Assembly (NCBI GenBank): GCA_947579665.1
Contig: OX388341.1
Span: 558,001 to 622,000, forward strand
Length of the DNA stretch: 64,000 nt
Reading direction: 5' to 3'
Origin: Sympetrum striolatum
Lineage: Eukaryota; Arthropoda; Insecta; Odonata; Libellulidae
Shown: one piece after another, positions 11,165-24,255 of the stretch
Numbering within the stretch: the stretch's first letter is position 1
Layout: each line of letters starts with the position of its first letter
The notes under the pieces: generated by a model
What the model saw: only the letters and a program-made list of their open reading frames with translations
Database searches by the model: none
Told to the model about the DNA's origin: nothing
Position numbers and translations under genes: made by a program

Positions 11165-14100
11165 TTGCTTTTAGTTGAGATTAAGTTCGCTATTGTTATC
11201 AAAAATAGAATACAATCACTTACGATTCTTTCTCTCTTCCTGTCCAGCATGAAGTCGAATCATCTGCAATACAATGGAGTCTGTGGTGAAGCTGCGGTGC
11301 TTAGAAAGATTAGGAGAGCCAGGAAGCGGAGGATGCCTAATAAATTGAGTATTAAAGTAAACAATGCGTATTAATTTAACTGTCATTGCTGTTAATAGAG
11401 ATTAAGATCGCTATTGTTATCAAAAATAGAATACAATCACTTGCGATTCTTTTAATCTTTCTGTCCATCATGAAGTCGAATCATCTGCAATACAATGTAG
11501 TCACTGGTGATGCTGCGGTGCTTAGTAAGATTAGGAGAGCCAGGAAGCGGAGGATGCCTAATAAATTGAGTATTAAAGTAAACAATGCGTATTTAGTTTA
11601 ACTGTCATTGCTGTTAATTGAGATTAAGTAAGCTATAATTATCAAAAATAGAATACAATCTCTTACGATTCTTTTTCTCTTCCTGGCCATCGTTAAGTCG
11701 AATCATCTGCAATACAATGTAGTCACTGGTGATGCTGCGGTGCTTAGAAAGATTAGGAGAGCAAGTCAGCGGAGGATGCCTAATAAATTGAGTATTAAAG
11801 TAAACAATGCGTATTTAGTTTAACTGTCATTGCTGTTAGTTGAGATTAAGTTAGCTATTGTTATCAAAAATAGAATACAATCACTTACGATTCTTTCTCT
11901 CTTCCTGTCCATCATTAAGTCGAATCATCTGCAATTCAATGGAGTCTATGGTGAAGCTGCGGTGCTTAGAAAGATTAGGAGAGCCAGGAAGCGGAGGATG
12001 CCTAATAAATTGAGTATTAAAGTAAACAATGCGTATTTAGTTTAACTGTCATTCTGTTAATTGAGATTAAGTTTGCTATTGTTATCAAAAATAGAATACA
12101 ATCACATACGATTCTTTCTCTCTTCCTGTCCATCATTAAGTCGATCATCTGCAATACAATGGGGTCTATGGTGAAGCTGCGGTGCTTAGAAAGATTAGGA
12201 GAGCCAGGAAGCGGAGGATGCCTAATAAATTGAGTATTAAAGTAAACAATGCGTATTTAGTTTAACTGTCATTGCTGTAAATTGAGATTAAATAAGCTAT
12301 AATTATCAAAAATAGAATACAATCACCTACGATTTTTTTTCTTTTCCTGTCCATCATTAAGTCGAATCATCTGCAATACAATGGAGTTTGTGATGAAGCT
12401 GCGGTGCTTAGAAAGATTAGGAGAGCCAGGAAGCGGAGGATGCCTAATAAATTGAGTATTAAAGTAATCAATGCGTATTTAGTTTAACTGTCATTGCTGT
12501 TAATTGAGATTAAGTTCGCTATTGGTATCAAAAATAGAATACAATCACTTACGATTTTTTTTCTTTTCCTGTCCATCATTAAGTCGAATCATCTGCAATA
12601 CAATGGAGTCTGTGGTGAAGCTGCGGTGCTTAGACAGATTTGGAGAGCCAGGAAGCGGAGAATGCCTAATAAATTGAGTATTAAAGTAAACAATGCGTAT
12701 TTAGTTTAACTGTCATTGCTCTTAATTGAGATTAAGTTCGCTATTGGTATCAAAAATAGAATACAATCACTTACGATTCTTTCTCTCTTCCTGTTCATCA
12801 TTAAGTCGAATCATCTGCAATACAATGGAGTCTGTGGTGAAGCTGCGGTGCTTAGACAGGTTTGGAGAGCCAGGAAGCGGAGGATGCCTAATGAATTGAG
12901 TATTAAAGTAAACAATGCGTATTTAGTTTAACTGTCATTGCTGTTAATTTAGATTAAGTTCGCTATTGTTATCAAAAATAGAATACAATCACCTACGATT
13001 TTTTTTCTTTTCCTGTCCATCATTAAGTCGAATCATCTGCAATACAATGGAGTTTGTGATGAAGCTGCGGTGCTTAGAAAGATTAGGAGAGCCAGGAAGC
13101 GGAGGATGCCTAATAAATTGAGTATTAAGGTAAACAATGCGTATTTAGTTTAACTGTCATTGCTGTTAATTGAGATTCAGTTCGCTATTGGTATCAAAAA
13201 AAGAATACAATCACTTACGATTCTTTCTCTCTTCCTGTCCATCATGAAGTCGAATCATCTGCAATTCAATGGAGTCTATGGTGAAGCTGCGGTGCTTAGA
13301 AAGATTAGGAGAGCCAGGAAGCGGAGGATGCCTAATGAATTGAGTATTAAAGTAAACAATGCGTATTTAGTTTGACTGTCATTGCTTTTAGTTGAGATTA
13401 AGTTCGCTATTGTTATCAAAAATAGAATACAATCACTTACCATTCTTTCTCTCTTCATGTCCATCATGAAGTCGAATCATCTGCAATACAATGGAGTCTG
13501 TGGTGAAGCTGCGGTGCTTAGAAAGATTAGGAGAGCCAGGAAGCGGAGGATGCCTAATAAATTGAGTATTATGGTAATCAATGCGTATTTAGTTTAACTG
13601 TCATTGCTGTTAATTGAGATTAAGTTCGCTATTGCTATCAAAAATAGAATACAATCACTTACGATACTTTCTCTCTTCCTGTCCATCATGAAGTCGAATC
13701 ATCTGCAATACAATGTAGTCACTGGTGATGCTGCGGTGCTTTGAAAGATTAGGAGAGCCAGGAAGCGGAGGATGCCTAATAAATTGAGTATTAAAGTAAA
13801 CAATGCGTATTTAGTTTAACTGTCATTGCTGTTAATTGAGATTAAGTTCGCTATTGTTAAAAAAAATTGAATACAATCACTTACGATTCTTTCTCTCTTC
13901 CTGTCCATCTTTAAGTCGAATCATCTGCAATACAATGGAGTCACTGGTGATCCTGCGGTGCTTAGAAAGATTAGGAGAGCCAGGAAGCTGAGGATGCGTA
14001 ATAAATTGAGTATTAAAGTAAACAATGCGTATTTAGTTTAACTGTCATTGCTGTTAATTGAGATTAAGTTCGCTATTGGTATCAAAAATAGAATACAATC

Positions 14101-14935
14101 ACTTACGATTCTTTCTCTCTTCCTGTCCATCATGAAGTCGAATCATCTGCAATACAATGGAGTCTGTGGTGAAGCAGCGGTGCTTAGACAGATTTGGAGA
14201 GCCAGGAAGCGGAGGATGCCTAATAAATTGACTATTAAAGTAAACAATGCGTATTTAGTTTAACTGTCATTGCTGTTAATTGAGATTAAGATCGCTATTG
14301 TTATCAAAAATAGAATACAATCACCTACGATTCTTTTTCTTTTCCTGTCCATCATTATGTCGAATCATCTGCAATACAATGGAGTCTGTGATGAAGCTGC
14401 GGTGCTTAGAAAGATTAGGAGAGCCAGGAAGCGGAGGATGCCTAATAAATTGAGTATTAAAGTAAGCAATGCGTATTAAGTTTAAATGTCATTGCTGTTA
14501 ATTGAGATTCAGTTCGCTATTGGTATCAAAAATAGAATACAATCACTTACGATTCTTTCTCTCTTCCTGTCCATCATGAAGTCGAATCATCTGCAATACA
14601 ATGGAGTCTGTGGTGAAGCTGCGGTGCTTAGAAAGATTAGGAGAGCCAGGAAGCGGAGGATGCCTAATAAATTGAGTATTAAAGTAAGCAATGCGTATTA
14701 AGTTTAAATGTCATTGCTGTTAATTGAGATTCAGTTCGCTATTGGTATCAAAAATAGAATACAATCACTTACGATTCTTTCTCTCTTCCTGTCCATCATG
14801 AAGTCGAATCATCTGCAATTCAATGGAGTCTATGGTGAAGCTGCGGTGCTTAGAAAGATTAGGAGAGCCAGGAAGCGGAGGATGCCTAATGAATTGAGTA
14901 TTAAAGTAAACAATGCGTATTTAGTTTGACTGTCA
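11165..14935 (+). repeat. HOR family B, copy 1 (17 monomers)
   Basis: The unit is 3771 bp, 17 monomers with three single-base deletions: GCGTATTAATTT near 11372, GTCATTCTG near 12054 and TCGATCATC near 12144. It opens with a CTTTTAGTTGAG monomer carrying CCAGCATG, followed by one with CTTTTAATCTTTCTG. The series then runs through TAAGCTATAATT, TTAGTTGAG, AAATTGAGATTAAATAAGC, GATTTTTTTTC, GATTCAG, GCTATCAAAA and TTAAAAAAAATTG types. All recur in copy 2. Divergence between copies looks like a few differences per kb, far less than between neighbouring monomers. Confidence 0.9.
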
Positions 14936-17900
14936 TTGCTTTTAGTTGAGATTAAGTTCGCTATTGTTATCAAAAATAGAATACAATCACTTACGATTCT
15001 TTCTCTCTTCCTGTCCAGCATGAAGTCGAATCATCTGCAATACAATGGAGTCTGTGGTGAAGCTGCGGTGCTTAGAAAGATTAGGAGAGCCAGGAAGCGG
15101 AGGATGCCTAATAAATTGAGTATTAAAGTAAACAATGCGTATTAATTTAACTGTCATTGCTGTTAATAGAGATTAAGATCGCTATTGTTATCAAAAATAG
15201 AATACAATCACTTGCGATTCTTTTAATCTTTCTGTCGATCATGAAGTCGAATCATCTGCAATACAATGTAGTCACTGGTGATGCTGCGGTGCTTAGTAAG
15301 ATTAGGAGAGCCAGGAAGCGGAGGATGCCTAATAAATTGAGTATTAAAGTAAACAATGCGTATTTAGTTTAACTGTCATTGCTGTTAATTGAGATTAAGT
15401 AAGCTATAATTATCAAAAATAGAATACAATCTCTTACGATTCTTTTTCTCTTCCTGGCCATCGTTAAGTCGAATCATCTGCAATACAATGTAGTCACTGG
15501 TGATGCTGCGGTGCTTAGAAAGATTAGGAGAGCAAGTCAGCGGAGGATGCCTAATAAATTGAGTATTAAAGTAAACAATGCGTATTTAGTTTAACTGTCA
15601 TTGCTGTTAGTTGAGATTAAGTTAGCTATTGTTATCAAAAATAGAATACAATCACTTACGATTCTTTCTCTCTTCCTGTCCATCATTAAGTCGAATCATC
15701 TGCAATTCAATGGAGTCTATGGTGAAGCTGCGGTGCTTAGAAAGATTAGGAGAGCCAGGAAGCGGAGGATGCCTAATAAATTGAGTATTAAAGTAAACAA
15801 TGCGTATTTAGTTTAACTGTCATTCTGTTAATTGAGATTAAGTTTGCTATTGTTATCAAAAATAGAATACAATCACATACGATTCTTTCTCTCTTCCTGT
15901 CCATCATTAAGTCGAATCATCTGCAATACAATGGGGTCTATGGTGAAGCTGCGGTGCTTAGAAAGATTAGGAGAGCCAGGAAGCGGAGGATGCCTAATAA
16001 ATTGAGTATTAAAGTAAACAATGCGTATTTAGTTTAACTGTCATTGCTGTAAATTGAGATTAAATAAGCTATAATTATCAAAAATAGAATACAATCACCT
16101 ACGATTTTTTTTCTTTTCCTGTCCATCATTAAGTCGAATCATCTGCAATACAATGGAGTTTGTGATGAAGCTGCGGTGCTTAGAAAGATTAGGAGAGCCA
16201 GGAAGCGGAGGATGCCTAATAAATTGAGTATTAAAGTAATCAATGCGTATTTAGTTTAACTGTCATTGCTGTTAATTGAGATTAAGTTCGCTATTGGTAT
16301 CAAAAATAGAATACAATCACTTACGATTTTTTTTCTTTTCCTGTCCATCATTAAGTCGAATCATCTGCAATACAATGGAGTTTGTGATGAAGCTGCGGTG
16401 CTTAGAAAGATTAGGAGAGCCAGGAAGCGGAGGATGCCTAATAAATTGAGTATTAAAGTAATCAATGCGTATTTAGTTTAACTGTCATTGCTGTTAATTG
16501 AGATTAAGTTCGCTATTGGTATCAAAAATAGAATACAATCACTTACGATTTTTTTTCTTTTCCTGTCCATCATTAAGTCGAATCATCTGCAATACAATGG
16601 AGTCTGTGGTGAAGCTGCGGTGCTTAGACAGATTTGGAGAGCCAGGAAGCGGAGAATGCCTAATAAATTGAGTATTAAAGTAAACAATGCGTATTTAGTT
16701 TAACTGTCATTGCTCTTAATTGAGATTAAGTTCGCTATTGGTATCAAAAATAGAATACAATCACTTACGATTCTTTCTCTCTTCCTGTTCATCATTAAGT
16801 CGAATCATCTGCAATACAATGGAGTCTGTGGTGAAGCTGCGGTGCTTAGACAGGTTTGGAGAGCCAGGAAGCGGAGGATGCCTAATGAATTGAGTATTAA
16901 AGTAAACAATGCGTATTTAGTTTAACTGTCATTGCTGTTAATTTAGATTAAGTTCGCTATTGTTATCAAAAATAGAATACAATCACCTACGATTTTTTTT
17001 CTTTTCCTGTCCATCATTAAGTCGAATCATCTGCAATACAATGGAGTTTGTGATGAAGCTGCGGTGCTTAGAAAGATTAGGAGAGCCAGGAAGCGGAGGA
17101 TGCCTAATAAATTGAGTATTAAGGTAAACAATGCGTATTTAGTTTAACTGTCATTGCTGTTAATTGAGATTCAGTTCGCTATTGGTATCAAAAAAAGAAT
17201 ACAATCACTTACGATTCTTTCTCTCTTCCTGTCCATCATGAAGTCGAATCATCTGCAATTCAATGGAGTCTATGGTGAAGCTGCGGTGCTTAGAAAGATT
17301 AGGAGAGCCAGGAAGCGGAGGATGCCTAATGAATTGAGTATTAAAGTAAACAATGCGTATTTAGTTTGACTGTCATTGCTTTTAGTTGAGATTAAGTTCG
17401 CTATTGTTATCAAAAATAGAATACAATCACTTACCATTCTTTCTCTCTTCCTGTCCATCATGAAGTCGAATCATCTGCAATACAATGGAGTCTGTGGTGA
17501 AGCTGCGGTGCTTAGAAAGATTAGGAGAGCCAGGAAGCGGAGGATGCCTAATAAATTGAGTATTATGGTAATCAATGCGTATTTAGTTTAACTGTCATTG
17601 CTGTTAATTGAGATTAAGTTCGCTATTGCTATCAAAAATAGAATACAATCACTTACGATACTTTCTCTCTTCCTGTCCATCATGAAGTCGAATCATCTGC
17701 AATACAATGTAGTCACTGGTGATGCTGCGGTGCTTTGAAAGATTAGGAGAGCCAGGAAGCGGAGGATGCCTAATAAATTGAGTATTAAAGTAAACAATGC
17801 GTATTTAGTTTAACTGTCATTGCTGTTAATTGAGATTAAGTTCGCTATTGTTAAAAAAAATTGAATACAATCACTTACGATTCTTTCTCTCTTCCTGTCC

Positions 17901-18929
17901 ATCTTTAAGTCGAATCATCTGCAATACAATGGAGTCACTGGTGATCCTGCGGTGCTTAGAAAGATTAGGAGAGCCAGGAAGCTGAGGATGCGTAATAAAT
18001 TGAGTATTAAAGTAAACAATGCGTATTTAGTTTAACTGTCATTGCTGTTAATTGAGATTAAGTTCGCTATTGGTATCAAAAATAGAATACAATCACTTAC
18101 GATTCTTTCTCTCTTCCTGTCCATCATGAAGTCGAATCATCTGCAATACAATGGAGTCTGTGGTGAAGCTGCGGTGCTTAGACAGATTTGGAGAGCCAGG
18201 AAGCGGAGGATGCCTAATAAATTGACTATTAAAGTAAACAATGCGTATTTAGTTTAACTGTCATTGCTGTTAATTGAGATTAAGATCGCTATTGTTATCA
18301 AAAATAGAATACAATCACCTACGATTCTTTTTCTTTTCCTGTCCATCATTATGTCGAATCATCTGCAATACAATGGAGTCTGTGATGAAGCTGCGGTGCT
18401 TAGAAAGATTAGGAGAGCCAGGAAGCGGAGGATGCCTAATAAATTGAGTATTAAAGTAAGCAATGCGTATTAAGTTTAAATGTCATTGCTGTTAATTGAG
18501 ATTCAGTTCGCTATTGGTATCAAAAATAGAATACAATCACTTACGATTCCTTCTCTCTTCCTGTCCATCATGAAGTCGAATCATCTGCAATACAATGGAG
18601 TCTGTGGTGAAGCTGCGGTGCTTAGAAAGATTAGGAGAGCCAGGAAGCGGAGGATGCCTAATAAATTGAGTATTAAAGTAAGCAATGCGTATTAAGTTTA
18701 AATGTCATTGCTGTTAATTGAGATTCAGTTCGCTATTGGTATCAAAAATAGAATACAATCACTTACAATTCTTTCTCTCTTCCTGTCCATCATGAAGTCG
18801 AATCATCTGCAATTCAATGGAGTCTATGGTGAAGCTGCGGTGCTTAGAAAGATTAGGAGAGCCAGGAAGCGGAGGATGCCTAATGAATTGAGTATTAAAG
18901 TAAACAATGCGTATTTAGTTTGACTGTCA
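14936..18929 (+). repeat. HOR family B, copy 2 (18 monomers)
   Basis: This copy is 3994 bp, one monomer longer than copy 1. Order is the same: 15157 pairs with 11386, 15601 with 11830, 16710 with 12716, 17154 with 13160, 18042 with 14048, 18264 with 14270. The extra monomer is at 16266. The TCGATCATC deletion of copy 1 is absent here, so that deletion post-dates the duplication or was converted away. Confidence 0.9.
16266..16487 (+). repeat. Extra chimeric monomer in family B copy 2
   Basis: Its left half matches the following monomer at 16488 (GGTATC, GATTTTTTTTC). Its right half matches the preceding one at 16044 (GTTTGTGATGAAGC, AAAGATTAGG, GTAATCAATGCG). Copies 1 and 3 have no such monomer at this point. 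A left-right hybrid of its two neighbours is the expected product of an out-of-register exchange between adjacent monomers. Confidence 0.85.
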
Positions 18930-20259
18930 TTGCTTTTAGTTGAGATTAAGTTCGCTATTGTTATCAAAAATAGAATACAATCACTTACGATTCTTTCTCT
19001 CTTCCTGTCCAGCATGAAGTCGAATCATCTGCAATACAATGGAGTCTGTGGTGAAGCTGCGGTGCTTAGAAAGATTAGGAGAGCCAGGAAGCGGAGGATG
19101 CCTAATAAATTGAGTATTAAAGTAAACAATGCGTATTAATTTAACTGTCATTGCTGTTAATTGAGATTAAGATCGCTATTGTTATCAAAAATAGAATACA
19201 ATCACTTACGATTCTTTCTCTCTTCCTGTCCAGCATGAAGTCGAATCATCTGCAATACAATGTAGTCACTGGTGATGCTGCGGTGCTTAGTAAGATTAGG
19301 AGAGCCAGGAAGCGGAGGATGCCTAATAAATTGAGTATTAAAGTAAACAATGCGTATTTAGTTTAACTGTCATTGCTGTTAATTGAGATTAAGTAAGCTA
19401 TAATTATCAAAAATAGAATACAATCTCTTACGATTCTTTTTCTCTTCCTGGCCATCGTTAAGTCGAATCATCTGCAATACAATGTAGTCACTGGTGATGC
19501 TGCGGTGCTTAGAAAGATTAGGAGAGCAAGTCAGCGGAGGATGCCTAATAAATTGAGTATTAAAGTAAACAATGCGTATTTAGTTTAACTGTCATTGCTG
19601 TTAGTTGAGATTAAGTTAGCTATTGTTATCAAAAATAGAATACAATCACTTACGATTCTTTCTCTCTTCCTGTCCATCATTAAGTCGAATCATCTGCAAT
19701 TCAATGGAGTCTATGGTGAAGCTGCGGTGCTTAGAAAGATTAGGAGAGCCAGGAAGCGGAGGATGCCTAATAAATTGAGTATTAAAGTAAACAATGCGTA
19801 TTTAGTTTAACTGTCATTCTGTTAATTGAGATTAAGTTTGCTATTGTTATCAAAAATAGAATACAATCACATACGATTCTTTCTCTCTTCCTGTCCATCA
19901 TTAAGTCGAATCATCTGCAATACAATGGGGTCTATGGTGAAGCTGCGGTGCTTAGAAAGATTAGGAGAGCCAGGAAGCGGAGGATGCCTAATAAATTGAG
20001 TATTAAAGTAAGCAATGCGTATTTACTTTAACTGTCATTGCTGTAAATTGAGATTAAATAAGCTATAATTATCAAAAATAGAATACAATCACCTACGATT
20101 TTTTTTCTTTTCCTGTCCATCATTAAGTCGAATCATCTGCAATACAATGGAGTTTGTGATGAAGCTGCGGTGCTTAGAAAGATTAGGAGAGCCAGGAAGC
20201 GGAGGATGCCTAATAAATTGAGTATTAAAGTAATCAATGCGTATTTAGTTTAACTGTCA
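18930..20259 (+). repeat. HOR family B, copy 3 (partial)
   Basis: The first six monomers of the B unit recur in order (18930, 19151, 19373, 19595, 19817, 20038), with the same deletions near 19137 and 19818. The monomer at 19151 has lost the GCGATTCTTTTAATC middle found in the two other copies and instead has the TCCAGCATG middle of its left neighbour. After 20260 the order breaks down into local duplications. Confidence 0.85.
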
Positions 20260-22257
20260 TTGCTGTTAATTGAGATTAAGATCGCTATTGGTATCAAAAA
20301 TAGAATACAATCACTTACGATTTTTTTTCTTTTCCTGTCCATCATTAAGTCGAATCATCTGCAATACAATGGAGTCTGTGGTGAAGCTGCGGTGCTTAGA
20401 CAGATTTGGAGAGCCAGGAAGCGGAGAATGCCTAATAAATTGAGTATTAAAGTAAACAATGCGTATTTAGTTTAACTGTCATTGCTCTTAATTGAGATTA
20501 AGTTCGCTATTGGTATCAAAAATAGAATACAATCACTTTCGATTCTTTCTCTCTTCCTGTTCATCATTAAGTCGAATCATCTGCAATACAATGGAGTCTG
20601 TGGTGAAGCTGCGGTGCTTAGACAGATTTGGAGAGCCAGGAAGCGGAGGATGCCTAATAAATTGAGTATTAAAGTAATCAATGCGTATTTAGTTTAACTG
20701 TCATTGCTGTTAATTGAGATTAAGTTCGCTATTGGTATCAAAAATAGAATACAATCACTTACGATTTTTTTTCTTTTCCTGTCCATCATTAAGTCGAATC
20801 ATCTGCAATACAATGGAGTCTGTGGTGAAGCTGCGGTGCTTAGACAGATTTGGAGAGCCAGGAAGCGGAGAATGCCTAATAAATTGAGTATTAAAGTAAA
20901 CAATGCGTATTTAGTTTAACTGTCATTGCTCTTAATTGAGATTAAGTTCGCTATTGGTATCAAAAATAGAATACAATCACTTACGATTCTTTCTCTCTTC
21001 CTGTTCATCATTAAGTCGAATCATCTGCAATACAATGGAGTCTGTGGTGAAGCTGCGGTGCTTAGACAGATTTGGAGAGCCAGGAAGCGGAGGATGCCTA
21101 ATAAATTGAGTATTAAAGTAAACAATGCGTATTTAGTTTAACTGTCATTGCTGTAAATTGAGATTAAATAAGCTATAATTATCAAAAATAGAATACAATC
21201 ACCTACGATTCTTTTTCTTTTCCTGTCCATCATTAAGTCGAATCATCTGCAATACAATGGAGTTTGTGATGAAGCTGCGGTGCTTAGAAAGATTAGGAGA
21301 GCCAGGAAGCGGAGGATGCCTAATAAATTGAGTATTAAAGTAATCAATGCGTATTTAGTTTAACTGTCATTGCTGTTAATTGAGATTAAGTTCGCTATTG
21401 GTATCAAAAATAGAATACAATCACTTACGATTCTTTCTCTCTTCCTGTTCATCATTAAGTCGAATCATCTGCAATACAATGGAGTCTGTGGTGAAGCTGC
21501 GGTGCTTAGACAGATTTGGAGAGCCAGGAAGCGGAGGATGCCTAATAAATTGAGTATTAAAGTAAACAATGCGTATTTAGTTTAACTGTCATTGCTCTTA
21601 ATTGAGATTAAGTTCGCTATTGGTATCAAAAATAGAATACAATCACTTACGATTCTTTCTCTCTTCCTGTTCATCATTAAGTCGAATCATCTGCAATACA
21701 ATGGAGTCTGTGGTGAAGCTGCGGTGCTTAGAAGAATTTGGAGAGCCAGGAAGCGGAGGATGCCTAATAAATTGAGTATTAAAGTAAACAATGCGTATTT
21801 AGTTTAACTGTCATTGCTCTTAATTGAGATTAAGTTCGCTATTGGTATCAAAAATAGAATACAATCACTTACGATTCTTTCTCTCTTCCTGTTCATCATT
21901 AAGTCGAATCATCTGCAATACAATGGAGTCTGTGGTGAAGCTGCGGTGCTTAGACAGATTTGGATAGCCAGGAAGCGGAGAATGCCTAATAAATTGAGTA
22001 TTAAAGTAAACAATGCGTATTTAGTTTAACTGTCATTGCTCTTAATTGAGATTAAGTTCGCTATTGGTATCAAAAATAGAATACAATCACTTACGATTCT
22101 TTCTCTCTTCCTGTTCATCATTAAGTCGAATCATCTGCAATACAATGGAGTCTGTGGTGAAGCTGCGGTGCTTAGACAGATTTGGAGAGCCAGGAAGCGG
22201 AGGATGCCTAATAAATTGAGTATTAAAGTAAACAATGCGTATTTAGTTTAACTGTCA
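20260..22257 (+). repeat. Locally homogenised run (block C)
   Basis: Nine monomers from very few types. A dimer (GATTTTTTTTC type followed by CTGTTCATCATTAAG type, both with CAGATTTGG right modules) occurs at 20260-20703 and again at 20704-21147. A TAAATAAGC monomer at 20038 recurs at 21148, 1110 bp (five monomers) later. Then 21370, 21592, 21814 and 22036 are near-identical CTGTTCATCATT / CAGATTTGG monomers, differing by single bases such as TTAGAAGAATTTGG at 21592 and TTTGGATAGCC at 21814. This is the most uniform stretch in the left half. Confidence 0.85.
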
Positions 22258-24255
22258 TTGCTGTTAATTGAGATTAAGTTCGCTATTGTTATCAAAAATA
22301 GAATACAATCACTTACGATTCTTTCTCTCTTCCTGTCCATCATGATGTCGAATCATCTGCAATACAATGGAGTCTGTGGTGAAGCTTTGGTGCTTGGACA
22401 GATTTGGAGAGCCAGGAAGCGGAGGATGCCTAATAAATTGAGTATTAAGGTAAACAATGCGTATTTAATTTAACTGTCATTGCTGTTAATTGAGATTAAG
22501 TTCGCTATTGTTATCAAAAATATAATACAATCACTTACGATTCTTTCTCTCTTCCTGTCCATCATCAAGTCGAATCATCTGCAATACAATGGAGTCTGTG
22601 GTTAAGCTGCGGTGCTTAGAAAGATTAGGAGAGCCAGGAAGCGGAGGATGCCTAATAAATTGAGTATTAAGGTAAACAATGCGTATTTAGTTTAACTGTC
22701 ATTGCTGTTAATTGAGATTCAGTTCACTATTGGTATCAAAAAAAGAATACAATCACTTACGATTCTTTCTCTCTTCCTGTCCATCATGAAGTCGAATCAT
22801 CTGCAATTCAATGGAGTCTATGGTGTAGCTGCGGTGCTTAGAAAGATTAGGAGAGCCAGGAAGCGGAGGATGCCTAATGAATTGAGTATTAAAGTTAACA
22901 ATGCGTATTTAGTTTGACTGTCATTGCTTTTAGTTGAGATTAAGTTCGCTATTGTAATCAAAAATAGAATACAATCACTTACCATTCTTTCTCTCTTCCT
23001 GTCCATCATGAAGTCGAATCATCTGCAATACAATGGAGTCTGTGGTGAAGCTGCGGTGCTTAGAAAGATTAGGAGAGCCAGGAAGCGGAGGATGCCTAAT
23101 AAATTGAGTATTAAGGTAAACAATGCGTATTTAGTTTAACTGTCATTGCTGTTAATTGAGATTAAGTTCACTATTGGTATCAAAAAAAGAATACAATCAC
23201 TTACGATTCTTTCTCTCTTCCTGTCCATCATGAAGTCGAATCATCTGCAATTCAATGGAGTCTGTGGTGATGCAGCGGTGCTTAGAAAGATTAGGAGAGC
23301 CAGGAAGCGGAGGATGCCTAATGAATTGAGTATTAAAGTTAACAATGCGTATTTAGTTTGACTGTCATTGCTTTTAGTTGAGATTAAGTTCGCTATTGTA
23401 ATCAAAAATAGAATACAATCACTTACCATTCTTTCTCTCTTCCTGTCCATCATGAAGTCGAATCATCTGCAATACAATGGAGTCTGTGGTGAAGCTGCGG
23501 TGCTTAGAAAGATTAGGAGAGCCAGGAAGCGGAGGATGCCTAATAAATTGAGTATTAAGGTAAACAATGCGTATTTAGTTTAACTGTCATTGCTGTTAAT
23601 TGAGATTAAGTTCGCTATTGCTATCAAAAATAGAATACAATCACTTACGATACTTTCTCTCTTCCTGTCCATCATGAAGTCGAATCATCTACAATACAAT
23701 GTAGTCACTGGTGATGCTGCGGTGCTTTGAAAGATTAGGAGAGCCAGGAAGCGGAGGATGCCTAATAAATTGAGTATTAAAGTAAACAATGCGTATTTAG
23801 TTTAACTGTCATTGCTGTTAATTGAGATTAAGTTCGCTATTGTTAAAAAAAATTGAATACAATCACTTACGATTCTTTCTCTCTTCCTGTCCATCTTTAA
23901 GTCGAATCATCTGCAATACAATGGAGTCACTGGTGATCCTGCGGTGCTTAGAAAGATTAGGAGAGCCAGGAAGCTGAGGATGCGTAATAAATTGAGTATT
24001 AAAGTAAACAATGCGTATTTAGTTTGACTGTCATTGCTTTTAGTTGAGATTAAGTTCGCTATTGTAATCAAAAATATAATACAATCACTTACGATTCTTT
24101 CTCTCTTCCTGTCCATCATCAAGTCGAATCATCTGCAATACAATGGAGTCTGTGGTTAAGCTGCGGTGCTTAGAAAGATTAGGAGAGCCAGGAAGCGGAG
24201 GATGCCTAATAAATTGAGTATTAAGGTAAACAATGCGTATTTAGTTTAACTGTCA
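21592..24255 (+). repeat. HOR family D, copy 1 (12 monomers)
   Basis: Exactly 2664 bp (12 x 222, no indel). Paired positions in the next copy: 21814 with 24478, 22036 with 24700, 22258 with 24922 (GAAGCTTTGGTGCTTGG), 22702 with 25366, 23146 with 25810, 23368 with 26032, 23590 with 26254 and 23812 with 26476. Inside the unit, the dimer at 22702 is repeated at 23146 (444-bp offset). It shares the GATTCAG, CTTTTAGTTGAG, GCTATCAAAA and TTAAAAAAAATTG monomers with family B (22702 with 17154, 23590 with 17598), so D is derived from B. Confidence 0.88.
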
